The position numbers were made by a program, and so were the translations under genes. Positions 1 to 12,049 of a stretch of DNA of 64,000 nt are shown in pieces. The stretch is from Spirogloea muscicola. Lineage: Eukaryota; Streptophyta; Zygnematophyceae; Spirogloeales; Spirogloeaceae. The DNA lies in NCBI GenBank assembly GCA_009602725.1, contig WELB01000016.1, positions 363,301 through 427,300 on the forward strand. Direction: 5' to 3'. Position 1 is the first letter of the stretch; each line of letters starts with the position of its first letter. The notes under the pieces are model-generated. The model saw only the letters and a program-made list of their open reading frames with translations, was not told the origin of the DNA and ran no database searches.

Positions 1-175
1 TCTGAGTAGCTAGCAGGCGGAAAGACGTCGCCCTGACGGAAGCCGGAGGCCGCCGCCAGAGCGCGGCCTGCGCGCAAGTGGACCGCAAAAGCTAGGGACC
101 GCTGCAAAGAGACGGCCAGGCGCATCCGGTAAACTTGGGCGAGGGACCCGGCGACATGGAAGCCAGGCTGCTCGC
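1..175 (-). mobile_element. LINE-like retroelement 3'-end fragment
   Basis: Read on the minus strand, this stretch gives a degraded version of a peptide found in many repeat copies of the window: a YRMRL-V-LQR core, then an H-RAGRALAAASGFRQGD-like segment. It is short and broken, and carries only the C-terminal end of the element's polyprotein. The family assignment rests on comparison with the copies at 12.1-12.5, 15.6-16.2 and 19.6-19.8 kb. Confidence 0.5.
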
Positions 176-981
176 CTTGCTGCCCGTCGCGGCGGGCCGC
201 TGCTCGCCGCGCAAGGCGGTGAAGGAGGTCAGAAAGTGTCCTTTCAGAAAGTGTCCTTTCATCTCTCCCCCGTCGGAGCGGCCCGCTTTTCACATGTAAT
301 GACGGCCGCATGAAACGGGGGGCCACTGCTCGACGTCGGCGTGACGTTCCCGCCGGGCTTGCGTCAGCCATTGCCAGCCTCCCAAGCGGGCTGGCTTCTC
401 ACAGCCCTTGCCCCCATTGGGAGAGCCACTTCTCCAAAGCGGCCGTCTCATCAAATGGCTTTGCACAGCCCTCGCCCCGTTTGGGAGAGCACACTGTTTT
501 TCTGAACAATGCTTTGGCTTGAGTTGGCCTCCCTTTCATTTCATCGAACTGCGCGCCTTCTCTCTCTCTTTTTCACAGCCCTCGCCCCCTACAGAAGAAT
601 CTTCCCATAGAAGAGCATGCTTCTTACCTGCCCTTTTGATATCAGCATTCTATTTCTCTTCTTCTTGCCAGCTGCTCTTCTCTATGGGCGAGCACTTTCT
701 TCTTAGATGGGCGGGTAGGACACATGCGGAGAAGGGGTGCAGCTCGCATCACGCTCGAGCCCAAGTTGGGCAGCGTGTGCCCTCTGCTCAAGCCGCCATC
801 ACTCCACGTCTGGGCCCTGCGCCCGCGCGCCCCTCCCGCCGTCACTGCCGCCGCCTCCACCTCCGCCGCCGTTGCGGCATGGCGGCCTCACGCCTCCCCT
901 GCTTTCCTCGGTGACGCTCCTCGAGCGGAGCCCCGCCCGCAGCCGCCACAGCTGCTGCTGTTGCCGCCCTCCGCTGCCGCC
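176..981. repeat. Repeat debris upstream of the BRUTUS-like gene
   Basis: The region contains family-B repeat sequence (GGCTGGCTTCTCACAGCCCT followed by an 'attgggagagccacttc' element, about 385-440) and family-C sequence (ttggcctccctttcatttca, about 520-560). A second partial copy of the family-B hairpin word lies near 570-690. The last 150 bp are very GC-rich and probably form the promoter and 5' UTR of the next gene. No independent gene is seen. Confidence 0.5.
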
Positions 982-3900
982 ATGCAGGCTGGCGGCGCGG
1001 TGCAGGTGGACGTGATGCCCAGGGCAGCAGTGCCCGCGTACCTGACGCTGCCTGCTCCGCAGCAGCTGCCGCGAAGCCATTCGCCTCCGGCGTGCTCCTC
1101 GTCGCCCATCCGCGAGTTCTTCTTCTTCCACAAGGCCATCCGGGGCGAGCTCGCGCGGCTTCACCAGGATGCCCTGGCGCTCGAGCGGGGCGACGCCCAG
1201 GACGTCGACGGCATGACTGAGCGCTACCGCTTCCTGTGCTCCGTGTACAAGTACCACAGCAGCGCCGAGGATGTCGTACGTGGACGTGATCCTGCCAAGC
1301 TCTTCTGCGAGCTGGCCATCAGCTCCTGCAGGCCATGTTCGAGCTTCGATTTCCATGGTGCTCACAACTGGCGCTAATCCTGTGTCGCAGGTGATTCTTC
1401 CTGCGCTAGATGAGAGGGTGAAGAACGTAGCCCATACCTACTCTCTCGAGCACAAGGTCGAGAGTGACAGGTTTAACCAGATGACAGCACTGCTACTTGA
1501 GGTGAAGGGGAAGGTCGGGCAAGAGTGCCCGAAACTCCTGCGCCAGCTCGTCTGTGCCACAGAAGCTCTTCAGACGACTCTCCGTCAGCATCTCTTTAAG
1601 GAGGAACAGCAGGTCTGCTCTCCTGTTGAGAGCCAGGGTCTGTTGACATCATATTCTGTGCTGATTAGTAGCTCGAATTGATAATGACATTCTTGTATAA
1701 ACAGGACGTTTGTAGCTGCAATGACCTTACGTAGTGCAACTGCTCCCACTGTTACAGCGCAGCACAATCAGCACAATCACCAGTGGCAATGATCTTTCCA
1801 ATTATCCCCATTTCGGAGCCACTTTCTCCTTAGTCTGATATTTGCACCGCTGTGACAGGTATTCCCATTGCTCATGGAGAACTTCTCAGCTGCAGAGCAG
1901 GCAGATCTTGTGTGGCAATTCATGTGCAGCATACCTGTGAGCCTGATAGAGGAGTGCCTGCCATGGATCAAGTCTTTCCTCTCTGAGGTAGAGCAGCAGG
2001 AGATGATGGACCATATGTATGAAGTTGTGCCAGGCGAAGAGCTTCTTCAGCAGGTGCGTGATAGGTGGACTGTTTTGCGAAGTTGTCGAGGAGTCCTGGT
2101 TGTGACATGCAGCACTTCACTCAAGCACTTGCTGCTGTTATAGGTCATAGCTACAGATTTAGTCGCTTCCTTGGCAATCTGGCATCATTGAATGTATGAC
2201 AGCCCTCGTGATCTAAGGCAGATGATTTTTGCAGGTAGTGTCAATGTGGTTGTCAAACAAGGACGCCGTCTCCAGCAGTAGGAACAGCCACTGGAGCGAC
2301 GGTAAAGGCACAAACACAGCTCTACCTTTTAGAGCACCTCGGGAGAATAGTGGAGAGGACCTAACACATGAAGCGGAGGCAGTGTCTGGCGAAAGATGTC
2401 AGGGGAGCATTACAGAGCTCAGTACAGAGGCATCAGGGGCATCAGGGCGAGCAGTGGGCTACTGGCCTTTATCATCGACCGATGCAAAGGAGACTTCAAT
2501 CAGACATCCCATCGATGAGCTCATCCTGTGGCACAATGCCATTAGGATGGACTTAGATGCTTTTGCGGACAAGGTGGCAGTATTGGGAAGCGCTGGGCAA
2601 CTTTCGAGGGCTGTTCTTGATACTTTTGCTGAGCAGTACCGGTTTTTGAACGACGTCTGCCTCTTCCACGGGTGATATGTCCTACCTGAGCTCATAGAGA
2701 AGTGATGAGAAGATGGTGAGGGCATGCATGGAGCTGAACAATGTGCTGAGCAGGTTGTCTGCATGATCATAAGGCGCTGACAACACTGCCTATGCTTGGC
2801 AGGACTGCTGAGGACAAGGTTGTTCTTCCGACCTTGAGAATGAGCATTCAGTCTGACCATGAGCAGTTGCCAGAATCATGCTATGCAGAGCATGCGGAAG
2901 AAGAGCAGAGATTTCATGACGTAGCTGAATTACTGGAAAAAGCACAGCTCAGAGTTGGTAATGACGATTCTATTGCACGCGACTTGGTGGAAGAGCTCTG
3001 TCAGCGTTCAGAAGGCATTGTCGCGACAGTGCGGTTGCACCTTCTTACTGAGGAAGAGAAGGTAGTCAGGCATGCAGGTGTCTCAAGCTTGAGGACTGCT
3101 GCCTTCTCAAGCCTTGTGACATTTATTCCAGCTGGCATGATTGCTACCAGTGCGTCGATGCTCTACACTACTTACACAGTTTCACTATATTACAGGTTCT
3201 ACCGCTCGCCAGGAAGTACTGTAGCGTGGAAGAGCAGCGCGTCATGGTCTATCAGAGCTTGAGGGTTATGCCTCTGAGGCTACTTCAGCGAGTCCTTCCC
3301 TGGCTCACAGCCCGAGTCAGTGAGGAGGAGGCTGTCAACATGATCCAGAATATGCACCTGGCCGGTGGGAAGCTGTCCACTGGCTCGCATGCAGCAGTCT
3401 TTGGTGTCAGCAGTCTTTGGTGTGTAGTCAAGATAGCAAGTGAACCCGAAAGCTTGGCTGGCTATGCTCGCTGACAGAGGGATGCTTGTTCTCTGCAGCT
3501 CCATTAGTGGATGCCCCGCTTGTCAACCTTTTCTCCGGCTGGGCGACCAGGAGCCCGCTTACATCACCAGGGTCACCAGATGATGTGCTTATTTCGCAAG
3601 GGAGGGCATCGACAATCGACACCTGCAGGAATAAGGACAATTCTAGCAACTCTTCACCTTCTACTGCATCTACTGGGTGTCCTTCTGGCACAGAAAGGAG
3701 TGGGCAGATCTCAGAAGCGCTTCTTGAGAGAGAGGTGACAGGTACAACCATGGAGGCTTCCACTTCTGGCCGTATTGAAGCAGCCAAACTTAAAAGCAAG
3801 CCTGAGCACGTGGCTATCATGCCAGAGCCAGTGGGTCAAACATCATGTTGCTGTCCCACTGGATTGTTTGGCTGGGGACGAGTAGACAGGACCAGCGGCA

Positions 3901-6900
3901 GGAGGTCTCCTATTGATAACATATTCCAGTTCCACAAAGCGATCCGGAAGGACTTACAGTACTTATCCTCTGAGTCTGCAAAGCTTGGAGAAGCAGGGGA
4001 TGAGCTCTTACTGGACTTCAGTGGTAGATTTCAGTTCCTGTGGGGCCTCTATCGGGCTCACAGCAATGCAGAGGATGACATTGTGTTCCCTGCTTTAGAG
4101 GCAAAGGAGGCCCTCCACAACGTCAGCCATTCATACACCATCGACCACAAGCAGGAGGAGCAATTGTTTGAGGACATAGCTAGTGTCATCTCACAGATGA
4201 GGGGTTTGAGCAGCAGTGAGAAAGGTCCAGAGGAGAAGGAGAGACAACGGAGAAGCCTAGCTGGGCAGTTGCACCGTATGTGCCAGTCTGTGTATATTAG
4301 CTTGGACCAGCACGTATCAAGAGAGGAGGTGGAGCTTTGGCCTTTGTTCACCGTGCACTTCACCAGCGAGGAGCAAGACAAGATTGTTGGCCGCATCATT
4401 GGGACAACGGGGGCTGAAGTATTGCAGGTGAGTTGCTGGCTTATTTTGGCACTTACTTAGGGCTGCAGGGATTCATCAACAGTAGTTGCCATCGTGTACA
4501 ACAGATAATAGGAGAATAGAGAGTGCGCTGCCTGCACTATGCACTTTCTTTCCTGATGCCTTTTTGTGTGTACTGTTTCTGTTCTGTGCTGTCCCTCTGT
4601 GTTCTGTTCTGTACTGTACTGTCCTGCCCCAGTCCATTCTGCCGTGGATAACAGGAGCGCTTACTAAGGAGGAGCAAGAGCATATGATGGATAGCTGGCG
4701 CAATGCAACTCGGAATACGATGTTTGAGCAGTGGTTGAGTGCATGGTGGAAAGACTCCAAATTAGGTGGCAGCACGGTCGCGCCAGCAGTAGTTAACAAC
4801 CAGGCGGAGGAGTCTTTGAAGATGGTGCTTGACTACTTTGGTGCTTCAGAAACCAAGCGCAAGCATGATGGTGTGTCGACTGTTGCTTCCAGTGATAGCC
4901 TCTTTCAAGGCAACACAGCAGATCTTGAGAGATCAGGAGACGCATCTGAAGTTGCGTCCTGCACAGAAGGACAGCACTGTTGCAGAGGACAAGGAAATTG
5001 TCTCAGGAAGCGGAAGCGAGAGGGAGCTGATGATAGTACGCCTGGATTTAAGGAAGCAGATGTAGATAATTGTGCGCAGGTAGAAGAGGAGAGAGAAACA
5101 TTCAAGCCAGGTTGGCAGGACATATTTCGCATGAACCAGAAGGAACTAGAAGCCGCAATGTATAAGGTCAGCAGAGATCCGTCTTTGGACCCTCGGAAAA
5201 AGGACTACCTTATGCAGAATCTTATGACAAGGTACCAATGTCCTTTTCATGTCTATTGTATTTCAGTAGCACTGACTTTTGGTTTGCAGACTCTGGCTAT
5301 TTGTTTCATGCGTGCTCGGTACAACCAATTCCCAGGCTGCCATCGTTGAGCATGCTGCAACTAGTGCTTAGTTTTGGAGCTGTTTTGTTACGTCTTTGAG
5401 CGCCTATGTGTCTGCGATGCTTTTGTTTGTGACAGTCACCGTCATTGTGGCCACTCTCAGCTTGCATTTTGAAAACACCCAGGTAGACTATTCTGACAGC
5501 CAATACTTGTCATGTCTCACAGCCGGTGGATCGTCGCACAGCAGAAACAGAAGCCGGAGATAGATGGTGCGGATGATTGCTCAGCCGGTATGAAGCCCTC
5601 TTTTTACCAGGAGGCTGGGACTGATGGCCAGGCAGTCTTTGGTTGCCCCCACTACAAGCGCAACTGCAAGCTGAGGGCAGCATGTTGTGGCCAGCTCTTC
5701 ACCTGCCGATTTTGCCATGATGATGTCTCCGACCACACCATGAACAGGTGAATGCACGCTGAGCTGCTGCGCACTGACTCAGTGGATAAGAGATAACATT
5801 TTTGTACGCAGTATCTGAGCAAGAGCAAGTGCATGCCATGGTGCATGCATCAATAGCAACATATCACATCAGATAAGCACAAGCTGAGTGTAATGTTGAG
5901 GTCACGTTTTAACGTGGTTTGGTCAGTGACATTCAAAGGTCCTGCTAGGATGAGCCTCTGTTGCGGTTATTGCTCTGCAGGCATGCAACCCAGGAGATGA
6001 TGTGCATGCGTTGCCTTGAAGTGCAACCTGTGTCCCAGACCTGCGCCACACCCTCATGCCAGGGTTTTGTCATGGCCCGATATTACTGTTCCATCTGCAA
6101 GTTCTTTGATGACGATGAGCGGTAAGCTGTCAGATGGCAAAGTGATCTCTTGATAGTAAGCCTCTTGAGGTGAAGATAGTAGTCCGTGGAACTACTTGCC
6201 GCACGTACTTGCCTATCTATCCTGCATACTGACTGACTGCTATGCTGACTTCACCACCATGCGAATTGCAGAGACATCTATCACTGCCCGTCTTGCAACC
6301 TCTGCCGGGTTGGCAAAGGGCTTGGGATTGACTACTTCCACTGCATGACGTGCAATGCTTGCATGAGCAAGAGCCTTTCTTCTCACAAGTGCTTAGAAAA
6401 GGGCATGGAGTCCAACTGCCCCATCTGTCATGACTTCCTCTTTACGTCCAAGACTCCGGTCAAGGCACTTCCCTGCGGGCATTTCATGCACTCTGCATGC
6501 TTCCAGGTGAATTCAGTAGGCAACACTCTTCTGATATGAAGCGGGTACTGCAAGCCAAGATGCATAGATGGGAAGGTCAACCTTGGGCTACAAGTGGGGG
6601 CGATTGACGCAGTTGTAGTCATCCGTGAGCCTGTGAAGCTCAATGTGTGAGTGTCCATGGGAACTCATGGTCAAGTAAGGCGTCTTTCTGATTTGCAGGG
6701 CTACACGTCCAATTACTATACTTGCCCAATCTGCAGCAGATCTCTTGGGGATATGGGGGTGAGTGCACAAGCAGCTGATATTCACAATTGTACTGCTTGA
6801 GGAGCTCATATTGTGCCTAGAATGCTGGTAGTCTGTGAATGACTTCTGACAATTTGAAGTGCTTCATCACATCAGAAGCAAGTTTGTCAGAGAGGAATTA

Positions 6901-7267
6901 AGTAGAAAGTCCATTCGTTTCTACTGTCATTCACTGTAGGTGTACTTCGGCATGCTAGATGCCCTACTGGCTGCAGAAGAGCTTCCTGCTGAGTACAAGG
7001 ATCGCGAACAGGTATGATATGATGGGGTGCCTTAGTCAGCAGTTCTCGAGTGCTCCTTGGCAATAAAACTGACTATGAGATTTGTTATCAACTTCATAAA
7101 CTTCATGCGGCAAATGTATAGTCATTTGACAAGGTTTCCCAATGGTAATGTTTGGTGGTTGCCAGGACATTCTTTGCAATGACTGCGGGAAGGAGGGTGT
7201 GACCCGCTTTCATTGGATACATCACAAATGCCCCCATTGTGGGTCGTACAATTCCCGTACCATATGA
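982..7267 (+). CDS. BTS: BRUTUS-like hemerythrin/RING E3 ubiquitin ligase
   Basis: Exons: 982-1272, 1391-1612, 1859-2053, 2235-2671, 2803-3061, 3196-3364, 3499-4427, 4633-5231, 5523-5747, 5981-6121, 6272-6506, 6699-6758, 6940-7011, 7166-7267. All phases close, giving 1311 aa; Arabidopsis BTS is about 1250 aa. Three hemerythrin-like (HHE) domains lie near residues 35-190, 329-490 and 662-800 (motifs FFFHKAIRGEL, ILWHNAIRMDL, FQFHKAIRKDL). They are followed by a CHY zinc finger from about 1073 (CPHYKRNCKLRAACC), a CTCHY finger, a RING-H2 (CPICHDF...CGHFMHSACF...CPIC) and a C-terminal zinc ribbon (CNDC...CPHC). In plants this family senses iron through the HHE domains and ubiquitinates bHLH regulators of iron uptake in the nucleus. 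HHE2 reads FHGTAED where the other two read HSSAED or HSNAED, so it may be weaker. The start is the first ATG before the FFFHKA motif, in good context (gccgccATG). Confidence 0.96.
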
Positions 7268-8250
7268 TGACATATGGTCATGTTGTACGGATGCAACATG
7301 GAGCTGTCCTTGCTAAGCTTCACTTTGGGCAGCACCCTGTAACATGCAATTGCCCTTGCAGTTATGCAACAGCAATGCATACACTAGGTCTTGTATGCAG
7401 CGTATGTATGCCATGCTCCGCTTAGTGCAGAGCATTGCATGATGCGTGAGAGGTGCACATTAGAATTTTGACAGTAATTGTACAGTGTTGCTTTGAATTT
7501 GAGTGTCCAGCGGACGCACAGTTCTGTAAGATGCAGGCACATGATGTATGTTCTTGTTTGTGCCTTACATAAACAAGTGGAACAGTCGAAGCTGGGCTCT
7601 GCACAGGATATGAAACTCTGGAGCCTCTGGCAGACTTCATCTGCCCCTTTGCATTGTGATTGAATGGCATGATGGTTTTGATCATATTTGTTCAGTTGGC
7701 CCCACTGCCTTTCAGAGTACAATTGGTAAATAACTCAGATAAGATTGGTAGAGACTTGACGAACTTGCAGATGGCAACATTACCTCACAGAAGGCTGCAA
7801 ATAGACGGCACAAACTTTTCCAGATTTGCTTCCATGTCAGAGAAAGAATCAGAACACACTGATGTCTACTGCATGGTTGGTCCAGCAACACCTTCCGAGA
7901 CGCTACGCAAGCTTCAACTATGCCAAGCTGTCCAATCCTCCACCTACTCCATCTGCCAAAAAAGTGTCTCCAGGGAGGCCTTCTAGCAGCCCCCGGAGTG
8001 GCTTCAGCCAAAGCTCTAAGCTGGTGTGCCGCTTTTGTTTGCTGCTCACCAGTTTGACTAGTGTACAGATACTGGAGGAGGATAGTCATCACGCAGCTAT
8101 TGCTGCAATCACCATTGCAAAAGCGATGACCAATGACGTACGAGAGGCCTCGCACCTCCATGCGGCCAAGTACGGCTGACCATGTTGCCAACACAACAGT
8201 GCTCAGTTGGGTAAGATTTCTGCAGAGCCCCTTGGCTCATGATGCAACCT
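7268..8250. other. Convergent intergenic region, no gene seen
   Basis: This is about 980 bp between the stop codons of the BRUTUS-like gene (+) and beta-carotene hydroxylase (-). Only short chance ORFs are present; I see no conserved motif, repeat or RNA gene. It presumably holds the two 3' UTRs. Confidence 0.6.
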
Positions 8251-10594
8251 TCATCTGCGTGCTGCTGCTTTTTGCACAATCTCGGCTGCCTGAGCATGCC
8301 CTCGGGATCGAAGAATGGCTTCCAGATCTGGTAGGCCCCCCACTCGGTCCAACTCCTGCCCAGATGCAAATCTAGTGGTGAGATGGCAGCCCACTTCGTG
8401 CCTCCTAAATGTCCCTCCAGCACCGAAGCATGTGCATGCATGTGCAACCAGGCACCGCGAGCACATGGTACCACTTGAGGCCCTGCTGCCTCACCTCCAC
8501 ACCAAGGAACAAGCCGTACGGAACGCCCTTGAATTTGTCAGCATGATGGAGCTGCAGGAAAGACGGTATGGCAACATGGCAGACTACAGTCAGAGCTTAG
8601 AGCAGTGTCAAAGGTGACAAAGATATAGCACAAAATACAACCGCAGAGGCCGTTGTAGATAAAGGTGAACAAGACAAGCACAGCCACAAAGTCCAAAGCA
8701 CAAGAGAAGTCAAAGAAGTTATTGGATGTTGTACCTGGTGCGCAGCAGCTACTGTCTGGAGGTATGGAACATTTGCGATGGGACCAACTGGGAACCTCCG
8801 GTGCACCAAGCCATCATGGACAAACATGTAAGCCATCCCAAAGAGGGTAATGCCCAAACCCTGATGGAACAACAGTCAAAACGACTTTGTCAGCCAAGTC
8901 ATAGAAACAGATGATTATTTCAGTTATCAAATGCATAAAAAAGCAGAACCACAGAATCCACAAGACGCACAAATAGACTCATGATCACTCCATTGCACCA
9001 GTGGCCTATCTGCAACAACACCCCTTGCCTTGACTTGCATAACCCTTGCCCTGACTTCCATGCAAAGCTAGCATGTGAACAAACAAAACAGTCAGATAAG
9101 AGTTTGATGCTTACAGCTCCAAAGCATAGCCCTGGACCAATCCCTTTGTTGAATTACCCATATGCCAAGAGGGCTATTGCGGGCACAGCATTGATGATTG
9201 CAAAGACATCGTTTGTCTCAAATGGTCCATCCCTTGGCAGGTGGTGAGACTGGCACATGGATCAAAATTGGGCAATTAGTACGTACAGCTCAACCTTGCT
9301 AACATCTAGCTAACAATAGAGCAGCCTGTTTCTGCCAGGGCCTTGGACACGAGTACTAGCACAAAGCAAGCTGTAAATGCTCCATACTCGTGGACAGGCT
9401 AAGCTGCAACAGGCAATACCTGGTGAAATGACTTCCTTGCACCTCCAAGCCGACACAGAATGGCACGAAATTGCCGCTCAAACTGCTGCAGTCAAGAGGA
9501 GGCTAACAAGCACAAGGTGCTCACCTCATGCATGCCCCACAGGGATGCATGCCAGAGAGCCCGGTGAGCCCACCGTGCCCAGAATTCCATACCCACCTGC
9601 CGCTTGTGACAGACCACTGTATCAGCACCTGCCCACCATAAGGAAAAACACTCGCAGCTGCTTGACTCTCATTTGGGTTTGTTCCCAAGGACTGCATGGC
9701 AAACAATTTATGCTGTGACAGCTTGCTAGCAAGCTTCAGACACTGATCAAGTCAGCTGCTGAGCAATACTATCAAACACACGGGGCTGCAAGATGAGCTC
9801 CCACGCACCGCTGCCCCGATGGCCAGTGAGAAGGTTCCAGCGATTTCGATGTATGGCACGTCTCCTCCAGCCTGGCGGAGGTGGCAAACACGAGATTAGA
9901 GCCTAGCCAAAGAAAAGGAGAAGCAGGTAGAATCTCCCACTAGGTTTTGCTGAAGACTCGACTTTCTGGGCGGCGCAAACCCAACCCCGCACCCTCAAGC
10001 TTTCATGGCAGCACCTGCTGCGCCTGACTCGTCTATGTGGTGCCATGCAGCTCGATCGTGGGGCAATCTCCCGCCCATGCAGCAGGAGAAGCGCAGCCCA
10101 CTTCAGTAGTCGGAGGCTGGCCCTCGAGAGGCCAGCGGAGGGCGCCGAGGAGCACGGAGGAGAGCGGTGGAGCTGCGGGGCTTGTGGGTGCGCCGTCGAA
10201 CACACCTGCATCTGCGAGACGAAGCGGTAGATGACGGCGCCGCAGGCGAGGCCGAGGAAGCCGATGCTGGAGGCGATGGCGGCGATGAGGTAGACGGCGC
10301 GCTCGTGGCTGCGCCGGCGCCGCCGCAGCACCGCCCGGTCCTCCGCGACGGCCCGCGCGGCGGCCTGGGCCAGCTCCCGGGNNNNNNNNNNNNNNNNNNN
10401 NNNNNNNNNNNNNNNNNNNNNNNNNNNNNNNNNNNNNNNNNNNNNNNNNNNNNNNNNNNNNNNNNNNNNNNNNNNNNNNNNNNNNNNNNNNNNNNNNNNN
10501 NNNNNNNNNNNNNNNNNNNNNNNNNNNNNNNNNNNNNNNNNNNGGCGGCAGCGGCGGCGGCGGCGGTGGCGGATCGGGCGAGGCCGGCCGCCAT
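8251..10594 (-). CDS. BCH: Beta-carotene 3-hydroxylase with an in-frame stop (possible pseudogene)
   Basis: Exons in transcription order: 10594-10206 (containing a 162-N gap), 9871-9809, 9596-9525, 9249-9115, 8860-8735, 8551-8495, 8355-8251. The product would be the non-haem di-iron carotenoid hydroxylase that converts beta-carotene to zeaxanthin in plastids. All four histidine motifs are readable: HRALWH, HESHH (split by an intron), HDGLVH and HQLHH (here HQLHH across exons 5/6). Conserved stretches include MAYMFVHDGLVHRRFPVGP, GVPYGLFLG and ELDRVGGLPDL. Exon 1 starts MAAGLARSATAAA, a plausible transit peptide, and after the gap encodes a membrane segment (YLIAAIASSIGFLGLACGA). Exon 4 contains an in-frame TAA at 9156-9154, in the conserved YG-x-FNKG segment between the second and third His motifs. 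All splice sites and the rest of the frame are intact, so it is either a recent inactivation or a base-call error. Reading frames before and after the gap do not match, which only means the gap size is unknown. Confidence 0.9.
10382..10543. other. Assembly gap (162 N) inside BCH exon 1
   Basis: This is a run of N flanked by GGC/GCC-rich alanine-coding sequence. It removes part of the BCH transit peptide. Confidence 0.99.
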
Positions 10595-10689
10595 GGCCGA
10601 GCTGACGGACGGGAGCGAGGTAGGGGGAGCCTGGCCAGCGCCTGGGCCGGGGCGCGCCGCCGCCACGGGGGACCCCAGGCGGCCACCGT

Positions 10690-10795
10690 GCCGAACGAAT
10701 GGAGCCTGTGTTGATTGAGACGCGGGCCTCAGTGGCCAAGAACAGTGGCAAGCACGTCGACAGATGGACATCACGGGCCGACGGGGGCGAGGAGA
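10690..10795. repeat. Family-D repeat copy
   Basis: The words 'tgtgttgattgagac' and 'agtggccaagaacagtggca' recur at about 16590-16680, 28665-28790 and 34545-34600. This copy lies about 100 bp upstream of the BCH start; the 28.7 kb copy sits equally close to the Elongin C start. Confidence 0.6.
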
Positions 10796-10859
10796 GAGCG
10801 CGCGGCTTTCTCCAAACGGGGGTGCCGTGGCTGCGGGAAGCGCGCCCCCCATCGGCCAA

Positions 10860-11780
10860 CTTAGCCCTTTTCTTCTGGTTTCTGCCTGAACAGTGAATTG
10901 GCTTGAATTGGCCTCCGTTACATTTCAATGCGCCTCGCCTTCTGTCTCCCATCGACCGGTGCTGGCTCCGCTCGGCCTCCCCCAAGGCACGTCCCGCCAT
11001 CAAAGTTGGCCACCCGCGCGCGCTCCTTGCTCTCATCCGGCTCGCCATCGAGCAGCGCCGTCTGCCCCGCTCGCCCCGCGTGCCGAGCGCCCACGCGGCG
11101 CGCCCGGCCGCGCCCACTGGCCCCGCCCGATCGCGGCTCCCCCGGCCAATCGGCCCCGCAGCTGCGTGGCTGGCGCCGCGGCGCGCCGCGTGGCGAGCCG
11201 GCCCGCGCCCACCACCCCCCCACAATGACGATCGTCTTTTGGCGAGCGGGCAACCAAGGAAAGAAGAAGTGGCTCTCCCAGTGGGTGCAAGAGCTGTGGA
11301 AAGCCAACCCGAGAAGATTTGGCAAAGGTTCGAAGGGCCAAATGACGGAGGGGCTTGAAGCAAAGCGCTATGACAGGACGGGGTGTAGATGTACCACTCA
11401 GTAGCAACAGAAAGGAAAAGCAAGCGCGGCCAGATTAACTGGTGGCTGGGAGAGGCCAGCCCAAAAGAATGGACAAGGTCTGAAGGAGTCGGACTGCTAA
11501 GGACTGAGGCAGCAGTAAGCGAGGGAAGCGAAGGAAAAGCGAAGGAGAAGGGGCTTTCAAAGCTAAACAAAATAGCTCTTTCAAAGCTAAAGCGACTCAA
11601 GCGGCCATGGGTGGGGAATAGCGTCGCCAGAAAGAGAGCTCTGTGGCTCGGTGGCTCGACCTTACTGCACCTGCTTAAGCGCCACGCGTCGTCCCGTCGA
11701 AGAATGTTGCCCGGTATGAAACGAGAGTGGCCAGAGCAAACCTTCACACTGTTGGTGAAAAGAACACATGAATCCAAGAG
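10860..11780. repeat. Mixed repeat region (families B and C)
   Basis: A family-C copy lies at about 10885-10950 (cctgaacagtgaattggctt...). It is followed by a GC-rich stretch and then family-B copies on the minus strand near 11265-11345 and 11425-11500. The latter carries the word 'ggtggctgggagaggccagc', repeated at 12.06, 42.69 and 52.59 kb. Long ORFs here are chance products of GC-rich sequence. Confidence 0.55.
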
Positions 11781-11844
11781 GGGCTAGAATAACCAAACGG
11801 GGAAACAGAACGGCCGGGGGACTTCAGTATCTACGAGTGGGAGT

Positions 11845-11959
11845 ACTTGTTCATTCTTTTCTGGGCTGGCTTTTTCCAGGGGCTCGCGCGTAAGAGAGAA
11901 GGGCTCGCCCATTGAGGATAGGGGCTGGAAAAAGCCAGCCCAGAAAAGAATGAACAAGT
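11845..11959. repeat. Perfect 35-bp inverted repeat (hairpin element)
   Basis: The left arm 11845-11879 is the exact reverse complement of the right arm 11925-11959; the loop is 45 bp. The arms contain the family-B words ctgggctggc and gccagcccag. This is two family-B units in head-to-head orientation, or a small MITE-like foldback. No coding capacity. Confidence 0.85.
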
Positions 11960-12049
11960 GACGAGAAGGGGCCAGGGGAATTACGAAGAACAACAAGCAC
12001 TAAAAAGAAACGAAGCAGCTACGAAGCACTCAGTAACCCCTGCTAAGAA

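Noticed and set aside
724-1377. A longer N-terminus for the BRUTUS-like gene from an ATG at 724
   Set aside because: The 86 extra codons lie in repeat and GC-rich leader, have no family similarity, and the ATG at 982 has a better context.
8251-8466. Reading the BCH C-terminus as degenerate from 8466 on
   Set aside because: A proper exon 6 (8495-8551, HHADKFKGVPYGLFLG) and an acceptor at 8356 give an intact end, so the apparent decay was intron sequence.
9903-11777. A 624-codon open frame on the minus strand
   Set aside because: It runs through N gap, repeats and GC-rich sequence. Only its final part (SHERAVYLIAAIASS) is real, as BCH exon 1; the rest is chance.
11845-11959. The hairpin as a transcription terminator
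   Set aside because: It is a repeat-family foldback in a eukaryotic intergenic region, not associated with a gene end.
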